Positions 33,344-41,986 of a DNA stretch of 46,893 bases are shown here, piece by piece. Position 1 is the first letter of the stretch, and every line of letters begins with the position of its first letter. Source of the stretch: DATILL01 sp035476575 (GTDB taxonomy: Bacteria > Actinomycetota > Actinomycetes > Mycobacteriales > JACQDL01). The position numbers and the translations under genes were made by a program. The DNA lies in the NCBI GenBank assembly GCA_035476575.1, contig DATILL010000155.1, forward strand, positions 1 through 46,893. The letters run 5' to 3'. Below the pieces are notes generated by a model, which did not search any database, was not told the DNA's origin, and saw only the letters and a list, made by a program, of their open reading frames with translations.

Positions 33344-34891
33344 TCATGGTCGCCGCCAGGCGCGGCCGTCGCGGGCGAGCATCCGGTCGGCTTCTTTCGG
33401 CCCCCACTCGCCGGCGCGGTACGGGTACGGTGGCCGGTCGACCCAGAACTCCTCCAACGGGTCGACCACCAGCCAGGACGCCTCCACCTCGTCGTTGCGG
33501 GGGAACAGCGTCGCGTCGCCGAGCAGCACGTCGAGCACCAGCCGCTCGTACGCCTCCGGGCTGGACTCGGTGAACTGCTCGCCGTAGAGGAAGTCCATCG
33601 CGACGTCGCGAACCTCCATCGTCGAGCCCGGCACCTTTGAGCCGAACTTCACCGTCACGCCCTCGTCCGGCTGCACCCGGATGACGAGCTGGTTGTGGCC
33701 GAGCTCCTCGGTGTCGGTCGCGGCGAACGGCAGGTGCGGCGCCTTGCGGAAGATCACCGCGATCTCGGTCACCCGGCGTGGCAGCCGCTTGCCGGTGCGC
33801 AGGTACATCGGCACGCCGGCCCACCGCCGGGTCTCGATGCCGAGCTGCACCGCGGCGTAGGTCTCGGTGGTGGAGTCGGCCGGCACGCCCTTCTCCTGGC
33901 GGTAGCCGATGACCCGCTCACCGGCCAGCCAGCCCTGCTCGTACTGGCCGCGGATCGCGTACGACGCCAGGTTGTCGGGCAGCGTGATGGCCCGCAGCAC
34001 CTTCAGCTTCTCGGTCCGGATGGCGTCCGCGGTGAACTCGACCGGCTCCTCCATCGCGGTCAGCGCGAGGAGCTGGAGCAGGTGGTTCTGCAGCACGTCG
34101 CGGGCCGCGCCGGTCCGGTCGTAGAACTCGGCCCGGGTGCCGATGCCGACGTCCTCGGCCATCGTGATCTGCACCGAGTCGACGTAGTTGGAGTTCCACA
34201 CCGGCTCAAAGAGCATGTTGGCGAACCGCAGCGCCAGCATGTTCTGGATGGTCTCCTTGCCGAGGTAGTGGTCGATCCGGAACACGTCGGCTGACGTGAA
34301 CACGTCGTCGACCAGCGTGTTCAGCTCCCGGCTGGAGGCCAGGTCGTGCCCGAACGGCTTCTCCACCACGACCCGCCGCCAGCCGCCGGACTTGCGGTTG
34401 TCCGCCATCCCGGTCCGGTCGAGCTGCTTGAGCACGGTGGGGAACTGCGACGGCGGGATGGACAGGTAGAACGCCGCGTTGCCCTTGATGCCGTGGCTCT
34501 CGCACAGGTCTTCCAGGGTCTGGGAGAGCCTGTCGAACGCCTGGTCGTCGTCGAACGAGCCGGACACGAACTTCACGTTGGCGGCCAGCCGGTGCCAGAC
34601 GTCCTCCCGCCAGGGCGTGCGGGCGTGCTGCTTGGCGGCCTCGCGGGCCAGCGCCTCGAAGTCCTCATCCCCCCAGTCGCGGCGGGCGAAGCCGAGCAGC
34701 ACGAAGTCGGTGGGCAGCAGCCCCCGGTTGGCCAGGTCGTAGACGGCCGGGATGAGCTTCTTGCGCGCCAGGTCGCCGGTGACCCCGAAGACCACCAGCG
34801 CGCACGGCTCCGGCTTGCGCGGCAGCCGGCGGTCGCGAGGGTCCCGTAGTGGGTTGTGGTGCGTCTCGGGCGGCAGGATCGGCCTGCTCAC
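33344..34891 (-). CDS. zwf: glucose-6-phosphate 1-dehydrogenase
   Basis: A 515-residue dehydrogenase that commits glucose-6-phosphate to the pentose-phosphate pathway, producing NADPH. The nucleotide-binding site is VVFGVTGDLARKKLIPAVY (about 33-51), and the substrate motif RIDHYLGKE carries the catalytic His region; VVVEKPFGHDL precedes it. The GTG at 34891 has GGGAGAG upstream. It is first in zwf-opcA-pgl and divergent from pgi. Confidence 0.97.
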   Translation of the reverse strand: MSRPILPPETHHNPLRDPRDRRLPRKPEPCALVVFGVTGDLARKKLIPAVYDLANRGLLPTDFVLLGFARRDWGDEDFEALAREAAKQHARTPWREDVWHRLAANVKFVSGSFDDDQAFDRLSQTLEDLCESHGIKGNAAFYLSIPPSQFPTVLKQLDRTGMADNRKSGGWRRVVVEKPFGHDLASSRELNTLVDDVFTSADVFRIDHYLGKETIQNMLALRFANMLFEPVWNSNYVDSVQITMAEDVGIGTRAEFYDRTGAARDVLQNHLLQLLALTAMEEPVEFTADAIRTEKLKVLRAITLPDNLASYAIRGQYEQGWLAGERVIGYRQEKGVPADSTTETYAAVQLGIETRRWAGVPMYLRTGKRLPRRVTEIAVIFRKAPHLPFAATDTEELGHNQLVIRVQPDEGVTVKFGSKVPGSTMEVRDVAMDFLYGEQFTESSPEAYERLVLDVLLGDATLFPRNDEVEASWLVVDPLEEFWVDRPPYPYRAGEWGPKEADRMLARDGRAWRRP

Positions 34892-35061
34892 CAGGCTCTC
34901 CCGTCGGTGGTTCTGGCGTCTTCGGCCGGTACTGTGCTCACGAGTCGCAGTCCCCTTCCCTGCCGGTCGCGTGCGCTCGAGCCCTCGTGGGAAGGCTGAT
35001 CGTCCCCAGCTTAGGGTTTACTGTCTGCCAGTTCAGTACGACGGGTGAGGAGACTGGCGTC
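34892..35061. promoter_or_regulatory. shared divergent promoter region of zwf and pgi
   Basis: 170 bp between zwf (minus) and pgi (plus). TACTGT at 35019-35024 is a plausible pgi -10, giving a leader of about 30 nt. A second TACTGT occurs at 34930-34935. CACGAG (34939-34944) and CTCGTG (34984-34989) form an inverted repeat in the middle. No known operator is recognised. Confidence 0.4.
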
Positions 35062-36726
35062 TTGATCGACATTGCGGCCACCCAGGAGTGGAAGGCGCTG
35101 CTGGTGCACCAGCAGGAGCTGGCGGGCCAGCACCTGCGGGAGCTGTTCGCGGCCGACCCTGGCCGGGCGGCCCGGCTCACCGCGCAGGTCGGCGACCTGT
35201 TCGTGGACTACTCCAAGCACCGGGTCGTGGACGAGACGCTGCGGCTGCTGGTGGCGCTGGCCAGGCAGGCTGGCGTGCCGGAGCGCATCGAGGCGATGTT
35301 CACCGGCCAGCACATCAACACCAGCGAGGACCGCGCCGTGCTGCACACCGCGCTGCGGCTGCCCCGCGACGCGCGGTTGGTGGTGGACGGCCAGGACGTC
35401 GTGGCCGATGTACACGCCGTGCTGGACGCCATGGGCGACTTCACCGACCGGCTGCGCTCGGGGGAGTGGATCGGGCACACCGGCAGCCGGATCAGCACCG
35501 TCGTCAACATCGGCATCGGTGGGTCCGACCTCGGGCCGGCGATGGCCTACCAGGCGCTGCGGCCGTACGCCGACGCGGGCGTCGCCTGCCGGTTCGTGTC
35601 CAACCTGGACCCGGCTGACCTGTGGGAGAGCCTGCGCGACCTCGACCCGGCCGAGACGCTCTTCGTCATCTGCTCGAAGACGTTCACCACGCTGGAGACG
35701 CTGGCCAACGCCACGGCAGCGCGGGCCTGGCTGCTCGACGGGCTGGGCGCGGGCGAGGAGGCGGTGGCCCGGCACTTCGTCGCGGTCTCCACCAACGAGC
35801 GGCGGGTCCGCGAGTTCGGCATCGACCCGGCCAACATGTTCGGCTTCTGGGACTGGGTGGGCGGCCGGTACTCGGTGAGCTCCGCGGTGGGCCTGGCGCT
35901 GATGTGTGCGATCGGGCGGAGCAGGTTCGGTGACCTCCTGGCCGGGTTCCACACCGTGGACGAGCACTTCCGCGGCACGGCGCTGGAGCAGAACGTGCCG
36001 TTCCTGGTCGGCATGCTCGGCGTGTGGTATGGCAGCTTTTTCGACGCGCAGTCCAAGGCGGTGCTGCCGTACAGCACTCTCCTCAGCCGCTTCCCGGCCT
36101 ACCTGCAGCAGCTCACCATGGAGAGCAACGGCAAGTCGGTCCGGACAGACGGCACGCCCGTCACCACCCCGACCGGCGAGATCTACTGGGGTGAGCCGGG
36201 CACCAACGGCCAGCACGCCTTCTACCAGCTCCTGCACCAGGGCACCCGGCTGGTGCCGGCCGACTTCATCGGCTTCGGCCAGCCGAGCGTGGCGCTGGCA
36301 GGCGCGGACCTGGCCGGCATGCACGACCTGCTGATGGCGAACTTCTTCGCCCAGACCGCGGTGCTGGCGTTCGGACAGACCGCCGGCGAGCTGGCCGCGC
36401 AGGGTGTGCCACCGGAGCTGGTGCCGCACAAGGTGATGCCCGGCAACCGCCCGACCACCACCATCCTGGCGTCACGGCTTACCCCGTCCGTGCTCGGCCA
36501 GCTCATCGCGCTGTACGAGCACGCGGTGTTCACCGAGGGGGCGGTGTGGGGCATCAACCCCTTCGACCAGTGGGGCGTGGAGCTCGGCAAGGCGACCGCC
36601 GGGCAGCTCGCTCCACTGCTCACCGACGAGATGCCCGCCGAGACGGCCACCGACCCGTCGACCGCGCAGCTCGTCCGGAGGTACCGGCAGCTCCGCGGCC
36701 GACCGCCCGGACCGGTCCCGAGCTAG
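35062..36726 (+). CDS. pgi: glucose-6-phosphate isomerase
   Basis: A 554-residue isomerase interconverting glucose-6-phosphate and fructose-6-phosphate. Motifs are NIGIGGSDLGPAMAYQALRP (sugar-phosphate binding), WDWVGGRYSVSSAVGL (signature), LTMESNGKSV and the C-terminal EGAVWGINPFDQWGVELGK. The start is TTG at 35062 (LIDIAATQEWKALLVH) with GAGGAG 9 nt upstream; the frame stays open upstream but without homology. Its orientation is opposite to tkt/tal and zwf/opcA/pgl on either side. Its stop shares bases with the tal stop. Confidence 0.96.
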   Translation: MIDIAATQEWKALLVHQQELAGQHLRELFAADPGRAARLTAQVGDLFVDYSKHRVVDETLRLLVALARQAGVPERIEAMFTGQHINTSEDRAVLHTALRLPRDARLVVDGQDVVADVHAVLDAMGDFTDRLRSGEWIGHTGSRISTVVNIGIGGSDLGPAMAYQALRPYADAGVACRFVSNLDPADLWESLRDLDPAETLFVICSKTFTTLETLANATAARAWLLDGLGAGEEAVARHFVAVSTNERRVREFGIDPANMFGFWDWVGGRYSVSSAVGLALMCAIGRSRFGDLLAGFHTVDEHFRGTALEQNVPFLVGMLGVWYGSFFDAQSKAVLPYSTLLSRFPAYLQQLTMESNGKSVRTDGTPVTTPTGEIYWGEPGTNGQHAFYQLLHQGTRLVPADFIGFGQPSVALAGADLAGMHDLLMANFFAQTAVLAFGQTAGELAAQGVPPELVPHKVMPGNRPTTTILASRLTPSVLGQLIALYEHAVFTEGAVWGINPFDQWGVELGKATAGQLAPLLTDEMPAETATDPSTAQLVRRYRQLRGRPPGPVPS

Positions 36727-37835
36727 CTCGCCCTGGCGGCCTCGAGCTGACCGGTGACCGACTCCAGCAGCTCGTTCCAGGAGTCTGCGAACTTGCGGAC
36801 GCCCTCCTCCTCCAGCACTCCGACCACGTCGTGGTAGCTGATCCCAAGCGCCTCAAGCTTCTCGAAGACCCGGCGCGCCTCCTCGTAGCGGCCGGTGACG
36901 GTGTCACCGCGCAGCACCCCGTGGTCGGCGACCGCGTCGATGGTGCCCTCCGGCATGGTGTTCACCGTGCCGGGCGCGACCAGCTCGACGACGTAGCGGG
37001 TGTCGTCGTAGGCAGGGTCCTTGGTGGACGTCGAGGCCCACAGCGGCCGCTGCGGGGTGGCGCCGGCCGCCGCCAACGCCCGCCACCGGTCGCTGCCGAA
37101 CTTCTTCTCGTACCGCTCGTAGGCCAGCCGGGCGTTCGCGATCGCGGCCTGGCCGCGCACCGCCAGCGCCTCGTCACTGCCCAGCTTGTCCAGCCGCCGG
37201 TCGACCTCGCTGTCCACCCGGGACACGAAGAACGACGCGACAGAGCCGATCACGGACAGGTCGTGGCCATTGGCCTTGGCCTGCTCCAGCCCGGCGAAGA
37301 AGGCGTCCATCACGTCGTCGTACCGGTCCAGCCCGAAGATCAGCGTGACGTTGACGCTGATCCCGGCGGCCAGCGTCTCGGTGATCGCCGGCAGGCCCTC
37401 CGGGGTGGCCGGGATCTTGATGAACAGGTTGGGCCGGTCCACCAGCCACCACAGCGCCTTGGCCTCGGCGACGGTACCAGCGGTGTCGGCGGCCAGCCGG
37501 GGGTCGACCTCCAGCGACACCCGGCCGTCGACCCCGGCGCTGGCGTCGTACACCGGCCGGAGCACGTCGCACGCCCACCGGATGTCGTAGGTGGTCAGCG
37601 CCCGGACCGCCTCGTCCAGGCCCACGCCGCGCAGCGCGAGGTCCTTGACCTGCGCGTCGTACGCCTCGCCCTTCTCCAGCGCCTTGGCGAAGATCGTCGG
37701 GTTGCTGGTCACGCCCACCACATGTTTGGCTTTGATCAGGTGCTCCAGGTTGCCGGTCGCCAACCGCTCCCGGCTGATGTCGTCCAGCCACACGGCGACG
37801 CCAGCGGCGGAGAGCTCGGCAAGGACATCGGTCAT
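36723..37835 (-). CDS. tal: transaldolase
   Basis: A 370-residue transaldolase moving a dihydroxyacetone unit between sugar phosphates. It has GVAVWLDDISRERLATGNLE, VGVTSNPTIFAKAL (signature) and the Schiff-base Lys block NLFIKIPATPEG; length fits the actinobacterial class. ATG 37835 follows CGAGGAGGAAC. It lies 34 bp after tkt (same strand). Its stop (36723-36725) and the pgi stop (36724-36726) overlap on opposite strands. Confidence 0.96.
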   Translation of the reverse strand: MTDVLAELSAAGVAVWLDDISRERLATGNLEHLIKAKHVVGVTSNPTIFAKALEKGEAYDAQVKDLALRGVGLDEAVRALTTYDIRWACDVLRPVYDASAGVDGRVSLEVDPRLAADTAGTVAEAKALWWLVDRPNLFIKIPATPEGLPAITETLAAGISVNVTLIFGLDRYDDVMDAFFAGLEQAKANGHDLSVIGSVASFFVSRVDSEVDRRLDKLGSDEALAVRGQAAIANARLAYERYEKKFGSDRWRALAAAGATPQRPLWASTSTKDPAYDDTRYVVELVAPGTVNTMPEGTIDAVADHGVLRGDTVTGRYEEARRVFEKLEALGISYHDVVGVLEEEGVRKFADSWNELLESVTGQLEAARAS

Positions 37836-37869
37836 GTTGTTCCTCCTCGGTTGCTCGAATGCCGGTCGC

Positions 37870-39993
37870 TCAGGTGCCGGTGGTGGTGCCGCGGATCGCG
37901 CCGATCCGGTCCAGGCTCGCGTGCGCCGCGGCCACCACGGCGTCCGTGGTGAACCCGAACTGCTCGAACAGCACGGTGAACGCCGCGCTGGCCCCGAAAT
38001 GCTCCAGGCTGACGATCTCCCCGGCGTCGCCGACGATCTCCCGCCAGCCCTGGCCGATCCCGGCCTCCACGCTGACCCGGGCACGCACCCCGGTCGGCAG
38101 CACCTGCCGGCGGTACGCCCCGTCCTGCGCGTTGAACCACTCCACGCACGGCATCGACACCACCCGGGTGGGGGTGCCCTCCTGCTCCAGCCGTTCCCGG
38201 GCGGACAGGCAGAGCTGCACCTCCGAGCCGGTGCCGACCAGGATCACCTCGGGGACGCCCCCGGTGGCCTCGGCCAGCACGTACCCGCCCCGGGCGGTGC
38301 CCTCGACGGCGGCCAGCTCGGCCCGGTCGAAGACAGGCACGTTCTGCCGGGTCAGGCAGAGCGCGGCCGGCCGGTCGGTGTGCTCCAGGATGGTGCGCCA
38401 GGCCACCACGGTCTCGTTCGCGTCACCGGGCCGCACCACGTCCAGGCCGGGGATGCCGCGCAGCGCGGCCAGGTGCTCGACCGGCTGGTGGGTTGGCCCG
38501 TCCTCGCCGAGGCCGATCGAGTCGTGCGTCCAGACGTAGGTCACCGGCAGCTTCATCAGCGCGGCCAGTCGCACGCTGGGGCGCATGTAGTCGCTGAACA
38601 CCAGGAACGTGCCGCCGTACGGCCGGGTGCCGCCGTGCAGCGCGATGCCGTTCAGGATCGCGCCCATGCCGTGCTCGCGGACGCCGAAGTGCAGGATCCG
38701 GCCGTACGGGCCACCCTGCCACTCCTTGGTCTGGTGCTCGCTCGGGATGAACGACGGCTCGCCCTTCATCGCGGTGTTGTTCGACTCGGCCAGGTCGGCC
38801 GAGCCGCCCCACAGCTCGGGCAGCACCGGGGCCAGCGCGTTGAGCACCGCACCGGACGCCTTGCGGGTGGCCACCCCCTTGGGGTCGACACCGAAGCTGG
38901 GCAGCGCGTCGGCCCAGCCGTCCGGCAGCGTGCGCGCCGCCAGCCGGTCGAACAGCTCGGCCCGGTCGGCGTACTTCGCCCGCCAGGCGTCGAACGTCGA
39001 CTGCCACTCGGCGCGGGCCGCCCGGCCGCGCTCGACCACCGTGCGGGCGTGCGCGAGCACCTCCGGCGCGACCTCGAACGTCTGCGCCGGGTCGAAGCCG
39101 AGCACCTCCTTGGTGGCGGCGACCTCCTGCTCACCCAACGCCGCACCGTGCGCCTTGCCGGTGTTCTGCAGGTTCGGCGCGGGCCAGCCGATGATGGTGC
39201 GCAGTGAGATGAACGACGGCCGTCCGGTCTCCGCCCGGGCCGCGTCGAAGGCCGACTCCAGCGCGGCCACGTCCTCGGTGTACTCCGTGCCCTCGGTCCA
39301 GTCGATCCGCTGCACGTGCCAGCCGTACGCCTCGTAACGGGCGGCCACGTCCTCGGACTTGGCCACCGCGGTGTCGTCCTCGATGGAGATGTGGTTGTCG
39401 TCGTAGATCACCGTGAGGCTGCCGAGCTGCTGGTGGCCGGCCAGCGCGCTCACCTCGTGGCTGATGCCCTCCTCGATGTCCCCGTCGGAGGCGATCACCC
39501 AGATGTGGTGGTCGAACGGGCTCTGCCCGGCCGGCGCGTCCGGGTCAAGCAGGCCGCGCTCGCGGCGGGCCGCCATGGCCATGCCGACCGCGTTGCCGAG
39601 GCCCTGGCCGAGCGGGCCGGTGGTGGTCTCCACCCCGGCGGTGTGGCCGTGCTCTGGGTGGCCGGGCGTCAGCGACCCCCAGGTCCGCAGCGCCTTCAGG
39701 TCGTCCAGCTCCAGCCCGTAGCCGGACAGGTAGAGCTGGATGTACTGGGTGAGGCTGGAGTGCCCGCACGACAGCACGAACCGGTCCCGGCCGGTCCAGG
39801 CCGGGTCGGTCGGGTCGTGCCGCATGACCCGGCTGTACAGCAGGTACGCCGCCGGGGCTAGGCTCATCGCGGTGCCGGGGTGGCCGTTGCCTACCTTCTG
39901 CACGGCGTCCATGGCGAGCACCCGGGCGGTGTCCACCGCCCGGGTGTCCAGGTCAGTCCACCAGTCCGGGTAGGTCTTTCGTTGGCTGGCCAA
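37870..39993 (-). CDS. tkt: transketolase
   Basis: A 707-residue thiamine-diphosphate enzyme of the non-oxidative pentose-phosphate pathway. It has the N-terminal KVGNGHPGTAMSLAPAAYLL, the TPP/Mg motif ASDGDIEEGISHEV...YDDNHISI, then the pyrimidine-domain blocks TYVWTHDSIGLGEDGPTHQP and the C-terminal VEAGIGQGW. The start is TTG at 39993 (LASQRKTYPDWW) with GGAGGGAA upstream; no better in-frame codon is near. It is first of tkt-tal. Confidence 0.97.
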   Translation of the reverse strand: MASQRKTYPDWWTDLDTRAVDTARVLAMDAVQKVGNGHPGTAMSLAPAAYLLYSRVMRHDPTDPAWTGRDRFVLSCGHSSLTQYIQLYLSGYGLELDDLKALRTWGSLTPGHPEHGHTAGVETTTGPLGQGLGNAVGMAMAARRERGLLDPDAPAGQSPFDHHIWVIASDGDIEEGISHEVSALAGHQQLGSLTVIYDDNHISIEDDTAVAKSEDVAARYEAYGWHVQRIDWTEGTEYTEDVAALESAFDAARAETGRPSFISLRTIIGWPAPNLQNTGKAHGAALGEQEVAATKEVLGFDPAQTFEVAPEVLAHARTVVERGRAARAEWQSTFDAWRAKYADRAELFDRLAARTLPDGWADALPSFGVDPKGVATRKASGAVLNALAPVLPELWGGSADLAESNNTAMKGEPSFIPSEHQTKEWQGGPYGRILHFGVREHGMGAILNGIALHGGTRPYGGTFLVFSDYMRPSVRLAALMKLPVTYVWTHDSIGLGEDGPTHQPVEHLAALRGIPGLDVVRPGDANETVVAWRTILEHTDRPAALCLTRQNVPVFDRAELAAVEGTARGGYVLAEATGGVPEVILVGTGSEVQLCLSARERLEQEGTPTRVVSMPCVEWFNAQDGAYRRQVLPTGVRARVSVEAGIGQGWREIVGDAGEIVSLEHFGASAAFTVLFEQFGFTTDAVVAAAHASLDRIGAIRGTTTGT

Positions 39994-40233
39994 GGCGTCC
40001 GTTCCCTCCTGCTGTGGGGCGGAGTCCGCGCCCGACGACGGTCTCTACACTATGCGCGTTGGATGATCTTCTGTGATCCCGCTGGTGGGGAACACCCAGG
40101 GGGATCCCTGGCGGTATCTGCTGCCTACCCCGGCGTCGGCGTGGTACCCGCGCCTGGTTACAGTGGCGTGTCTCCCCGGTCCGGCAGGTCCCGACCGGTT
40201 GTCCTGATTGCCCCTCTTATCCCCGAGGTGCCG
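39994..40233. promoter_or_regulatory. divergent promoter region tkt / ctaB
   Basis: 240 bp separate divergent genes. On the minus strand TAGTGT (40047-40052) is a plausible -10 for tkt; on the plus strand TACAGT (40159-40164) is a plausible -10 for ctaB. The -35 elements are not distinct. Confidence 0.35.
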
Positions 40234-41202
40234 ATGACGCAGACCGCGCCCCCACGCGAGGTGTCCGGCGCCCCCACCGGGGCACCCGTCGGGGCAGGCA
40301 CGGCACCCAGGGGGCACCGGCGGCCGGTCGGCACGGTCGTCCGGGCGTACGTCGCGCTGACCAAGCCGCGGATCATCGAGCTGCTGCTGGTCACCACGGT
40401 GCCCGCGATGATGCTCGCCGCGCACGGGCTGCCGTCCTGGTGGCTGGTGTTGTACACGCTCGTCGGTGGCACCGCTGCGGCCGGCTCGGCGAACGCGCTG
40501 AACTGTTACGTCGACCGGGACATCGACGAGCTGATGACCCGGACCAGGCAGCGGCCGCTGGTGCGGCACACGGTCAGCCCGGCCGGCGCGCTGGTGTTCG
40601 GCGTCACGCTCGGCGTTGTCGCGGTCGGCTGGATGGCCGCCTTCACCAACCTGCTGGCGGCTGGGCTGACCCTGGCCGCCATCCTGTTCTACGTCGTCGT
40701 CTACACCCTGGGGCTGAAGCGGCGGACTGCCCAGAACATCGTCTGGGGCGGCGCGGCCGGCTGCATGCCGGCGCTGATCGGCTGGGCGGTGGTCACCGGC
40801 CGGCTGGGCTGGGCACCGTTGGTGCTGTTCGGGGTGGTCTTCTTCTGGACCCCGGCGCACTACTGGCCGCTGGCCATGCGGTTCCGGGAGGACTATGCCA
40901 GGGCCGGCGTGCCGATGCTGCCCGTGGTAGCGCCGCCGCTGGCCGTAGTACGGCAGATCCTGGCCTATGGCTGGGCCACCGTGGCGACCTCGATGCTGCT
41001 CTGGCCGCTGGCCACCGGCTGGATCTACGGGGTCGCCGCGGTCGGCCTCGGTACGACGTTCCTGGCCGAGGCGCACCGGCTCTACGGCGCGGTCCGGCGG
41101 GGTGAGCTGGCCAGGCCGATGCGGCTGTTCCACCTGTCGAACAGCTACCTCGCGCTGCTCTTCCTCGCCGTCGCGGTGGACGCCCTGCTCATCGGGCGCT
41201 GA
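40234..41202 (+). CDS. ctaB: protoheme IX farnesyltransferase (heme O synthase)
   Basis: A 322-residue UbiA-family membrane prenyltransferase adding a farnesyl group to heme B for cytochrome oxidase. The first Asp motif is NCYVDRDIDELMTRTRQRPL (about 91-110), and the second conserved loop is YTLGLKRRTAQNIVWGG; WTPAHYWPLAMRFREDYARA is a further hallmark. About nine membrane helices follow a ~35-residue Pro/Gly-rich cytoplasmic tail. ATG 40234 has GAGGTG upstream. The divergent tkt-ctaB pairing is common in actinobacteria. Confidence 0.96.
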   Translation: MTQTAPPREVSGAPTGAPVGAGTAPRGHRRPVGTVVRAYVALTKPRIIELLLVTTVPAMMLAAHGLPSWWLVLYTLVGGTAAAGSANALNCYVDRDIDELMTRTRQRPLVRHTVSPAGALVFGVTLGVVAVGWMAAFTNLLAAGLTLAAILFYVVVYTLGLKRRTAQNIVWGGAAGCMPALIGWAVVTGRLGWAPLVLFGVVFFWTPAHYWPLAMRFREDYARAGVPMLPVVAPPLAVVRQILAYGWATVATSMLLWPLATGWIYGVAAVGLGTTFLAEAHRLYGAVRRGELARPMRLFHLSNSYLALLFLAVAVDALLIGR

Positions 41203-41210
41203 CCCGGGCG

Positions 41211-41230
41211 GGCACCGCCGTCGTGGTGCC
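41211..41230 (+). terminator. candidate terminator after ctaB
   Basis: GGCACC-N8-GGTGCC forms a 6-bp stem beginning 9 nt after the ctaB stop; a further GGCACC at about 41241 could pair alternatively. There is no U-tract. The remaining 250 bp to the cold-shock gene hold no recognised gene. Confidence 0.4.
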
Positions 41231-41476
41231 ATCTCTCACCGGCACCTTGTGTCGCCCGTGTGGCCGGTGGCTGCCGCCCGCAGTGCGGAGCTGGCACGTC
41301 CGGTGGCCGCTCGCACAGTGCCAGCCCGCGCTTGAACCGCCGCCGAGGCTGGCTGGAGACGCGGCAGGGCCGGCGCCTCGGGGGAGCCCCGGGTACGCCG
41401 GCCCTGGTGTCCTGCTGTTGGCGAGGCTGCTGTCGAAGGGTCTGCTGTTGATGGTCCGCGGTCGAGGGAGAACGCC

Positions 41477-41680
41477 TTACACGGGAACGACGTTCTCCGC
41501 CTGCGGACCCTTCTGGCCCTGGGTGATCTCGAACGTCACCTTCTGGCCCTCGGCGAGCTCGCGGTAGCCCTGCATCGCGATCGCTGAGTAGTGCACGAAG
41601 ACGTCGGCGCCGCCGCCGTCCTGGGCGATGAAGCCGAACCCCTTCTCGGCGTTGAACCACTTGACCGAACCGGTCGCCAT
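41477..41680 (-). CDS. cspA: cold-shock domain protein
   Basis: A 67-residue single-domain cold-shock protein, an RNA/ssDNA chaperone. Both RNA-binding motifs are present (GSVKWFNAEKGFGFIAQDGG and DVFVHYSAI), and the end ENVVPV is typical. AAGGAG precedes the ATG. Several Csp paralogues usually exist, so the letter is nominal. The 300-bp region upstream contains a perfect 50-bp tandem duplication. Confidence 0.96.
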   Translation of the reverse strand: MATGSVKWFNAEKGFGFIAQDGGGADVFVHYSAIAMQGYRELAEGQKVTFEITQGQKGPQAENVVPV

Positions 41681-41810
41681 TCCTGCTCCTTACGTACCAA
41701 ACACTGTCGAGCGTCGAGCTCGGCGCCGGATGTTCCGGCGCGCGAGGAAACGGTAGCTCACCACCAACGTGGGCTGCGACGGCCGCCCGTGCGGATCAGA
41801 CAGCCCGGCT

Positions 41811-41915
41811 CGCGCCGCCCGTGTGGTGACCTCTCGGCGTTGTGGTGACCTCTTGTTGGCCGCGCCGCCCGTGTGGTGACCTCTCGGCGTTGTGGTGACC
41901 TCTTGTTGGCCGCGC
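41811..41915. repeat. perfect 50-bp tandem duplication upstream of cspA
   Basis: 41811-41860 and 41861-41910 are identical, followed by 5 more matching bases. Within each unit TGTGGTGACCTCT occurs twice (starting 41822 and 41841, then 41872 and 41891), giving four copies at alternating 19- and 31-bp spacing. The core GGTGACC is nearly palindromic. The block lies between the htrA stop (41987) and the cspA start (41680), about 130-230 bp upstream of cspA. The rest of this 306-bp intergenic region holds no gene. An operator array or recent slippage duplication are both possible. Confidence 0.85.
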
Positions 41916-41986
41916 GCGGCGGGGGGTTGGGCGGGCCGGTCAGTCCCGACGTAACTGACCGGCCCCCTCGCTGATCACCCTCGGCA

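Noticed and set aside
41203..41476. Additional small gene between ctaB and cspA
   Set aside because: Short ORFs exist in several frames but none has an RBS with protein-like sequence.
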